Below are positions 63,943 to 64,000 of a stretch of DNA of 64,000 nt, piece after piece. The stretch lies in assembly GCA_002412885.1 (NCBI GenBank), contig DHVX01000048.1:1-64000 (forward strand). Reading direction: 5' to 3'. The notes beneath the pieces were generated by a model, which saw nothing but the letters and a program-made list of their open reading frames with translations, ran no database searches and had not been told where the DNA came from. Position 1 is the first letter of the stretch; each line of letters opens with the position of its first letter. The DNA comes from Bacteroidales bacterium UBA5197 (GTDB taxonomy: Bacteria > Bacteroidota > Bacteroidia > Bacteroidales > Lentimicrobiaceae). Position numbers and translations under genes: made by a program.

Positions 63943-64000
63943 CTCAGAGTCCTATTTATTAGGCACAATGATTAATTTGTTAAAGGACCCCATATAATTT

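Overview
The window is chromosomal DNA of a member of the Bacteroidota, most likely class Bacteroidia. The evidence is the repeated TAnnTTTG -7 promoter box (with TTTG or TTG about 19 nt upstream where the full promoter is visible), the absence of strong Shine-Dalgarno sequences, a type III glutamine synthetase, a cargo protein with a type IX secretion sorting domain, a SusC/SusD pair, and lineage-typical families (DUF4199, DUF4831, DUF4173). No rRNA operon, phage, transposase or CRISPR array was seen. Genus-level placement is not possible from the sequence alone.

Layout. 1-1000: a small coiled-coil lipoprotein gene and the start of a tandem copy cut by the window edge. 1110-5629: rarA-kdsA, then DUF4831 and Yip1-like genes on the minus strand, then a DUF2061 gene. 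5864-16679 (minus strand): a long co-directional run with two membrane/glycosyltransferase steps (DUF4199, GT2, GT4), a type IX cargo protein, the GDP-heptose genes hddA-gmhA-hddC-gmhB, a sodium:solute symporter and glnN. 16782-18046: SRP RNA, a YrdC/YciO protein, a cupin and tRNA-Lys(UUU). 18271-24992: a hemerythrin-type protein with a LuxR regulator, then nucleotide-sugar genes (UDP-glucose dehydrogenase, UDP-glucuronate decarboxylase, rfbD, a GxxExxY protein, phosphohexomutase). 25058-27042: arcC-arcB. 27292-36440: housekeeping and membrane genes (EamA transporter, CheY-like protein, mtaB, inositol monophosphatase, NfeD protease, macro-domain protein, DUF4173, rlmF, YCII). 36509-42007: a PocR-PAS hybrid histidine kinase and a helical-repeat protein of unknown function.

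The most interesting region is 42249-58041 (plus strand): ribokinase, SusC, SusD, three different exported ADP-ribosylglycohydrolase-family proteins, two exported esterases each carrying a second, catalytically degenerate esterase unit, a DMT-superfamily permease and an acidic lipoprotein. This looks like a ribose-utilization locus specialised for an ester-decorated ribosyl or ADP-ribosyl compound. Import would be by SusCD, cleavage by the ARH-fold proteins and esterases, inner-membrane uptake by the permease and phosphorylation by the ribokinase. The true substrate is not visible in the sequence.

58201-62616 encodes an SLC13 permease, a fused CitD-CitE citrate lyase subunit and CitF, with a 123-bp nested inverted repeat inserted between the permease and lyase genes. 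From 62617 to the right end the DNA changes character: two small exported hypothetical proteins stand alone between cassette-like spacers that share short repeats, which suggests accessory or acquired DNA.
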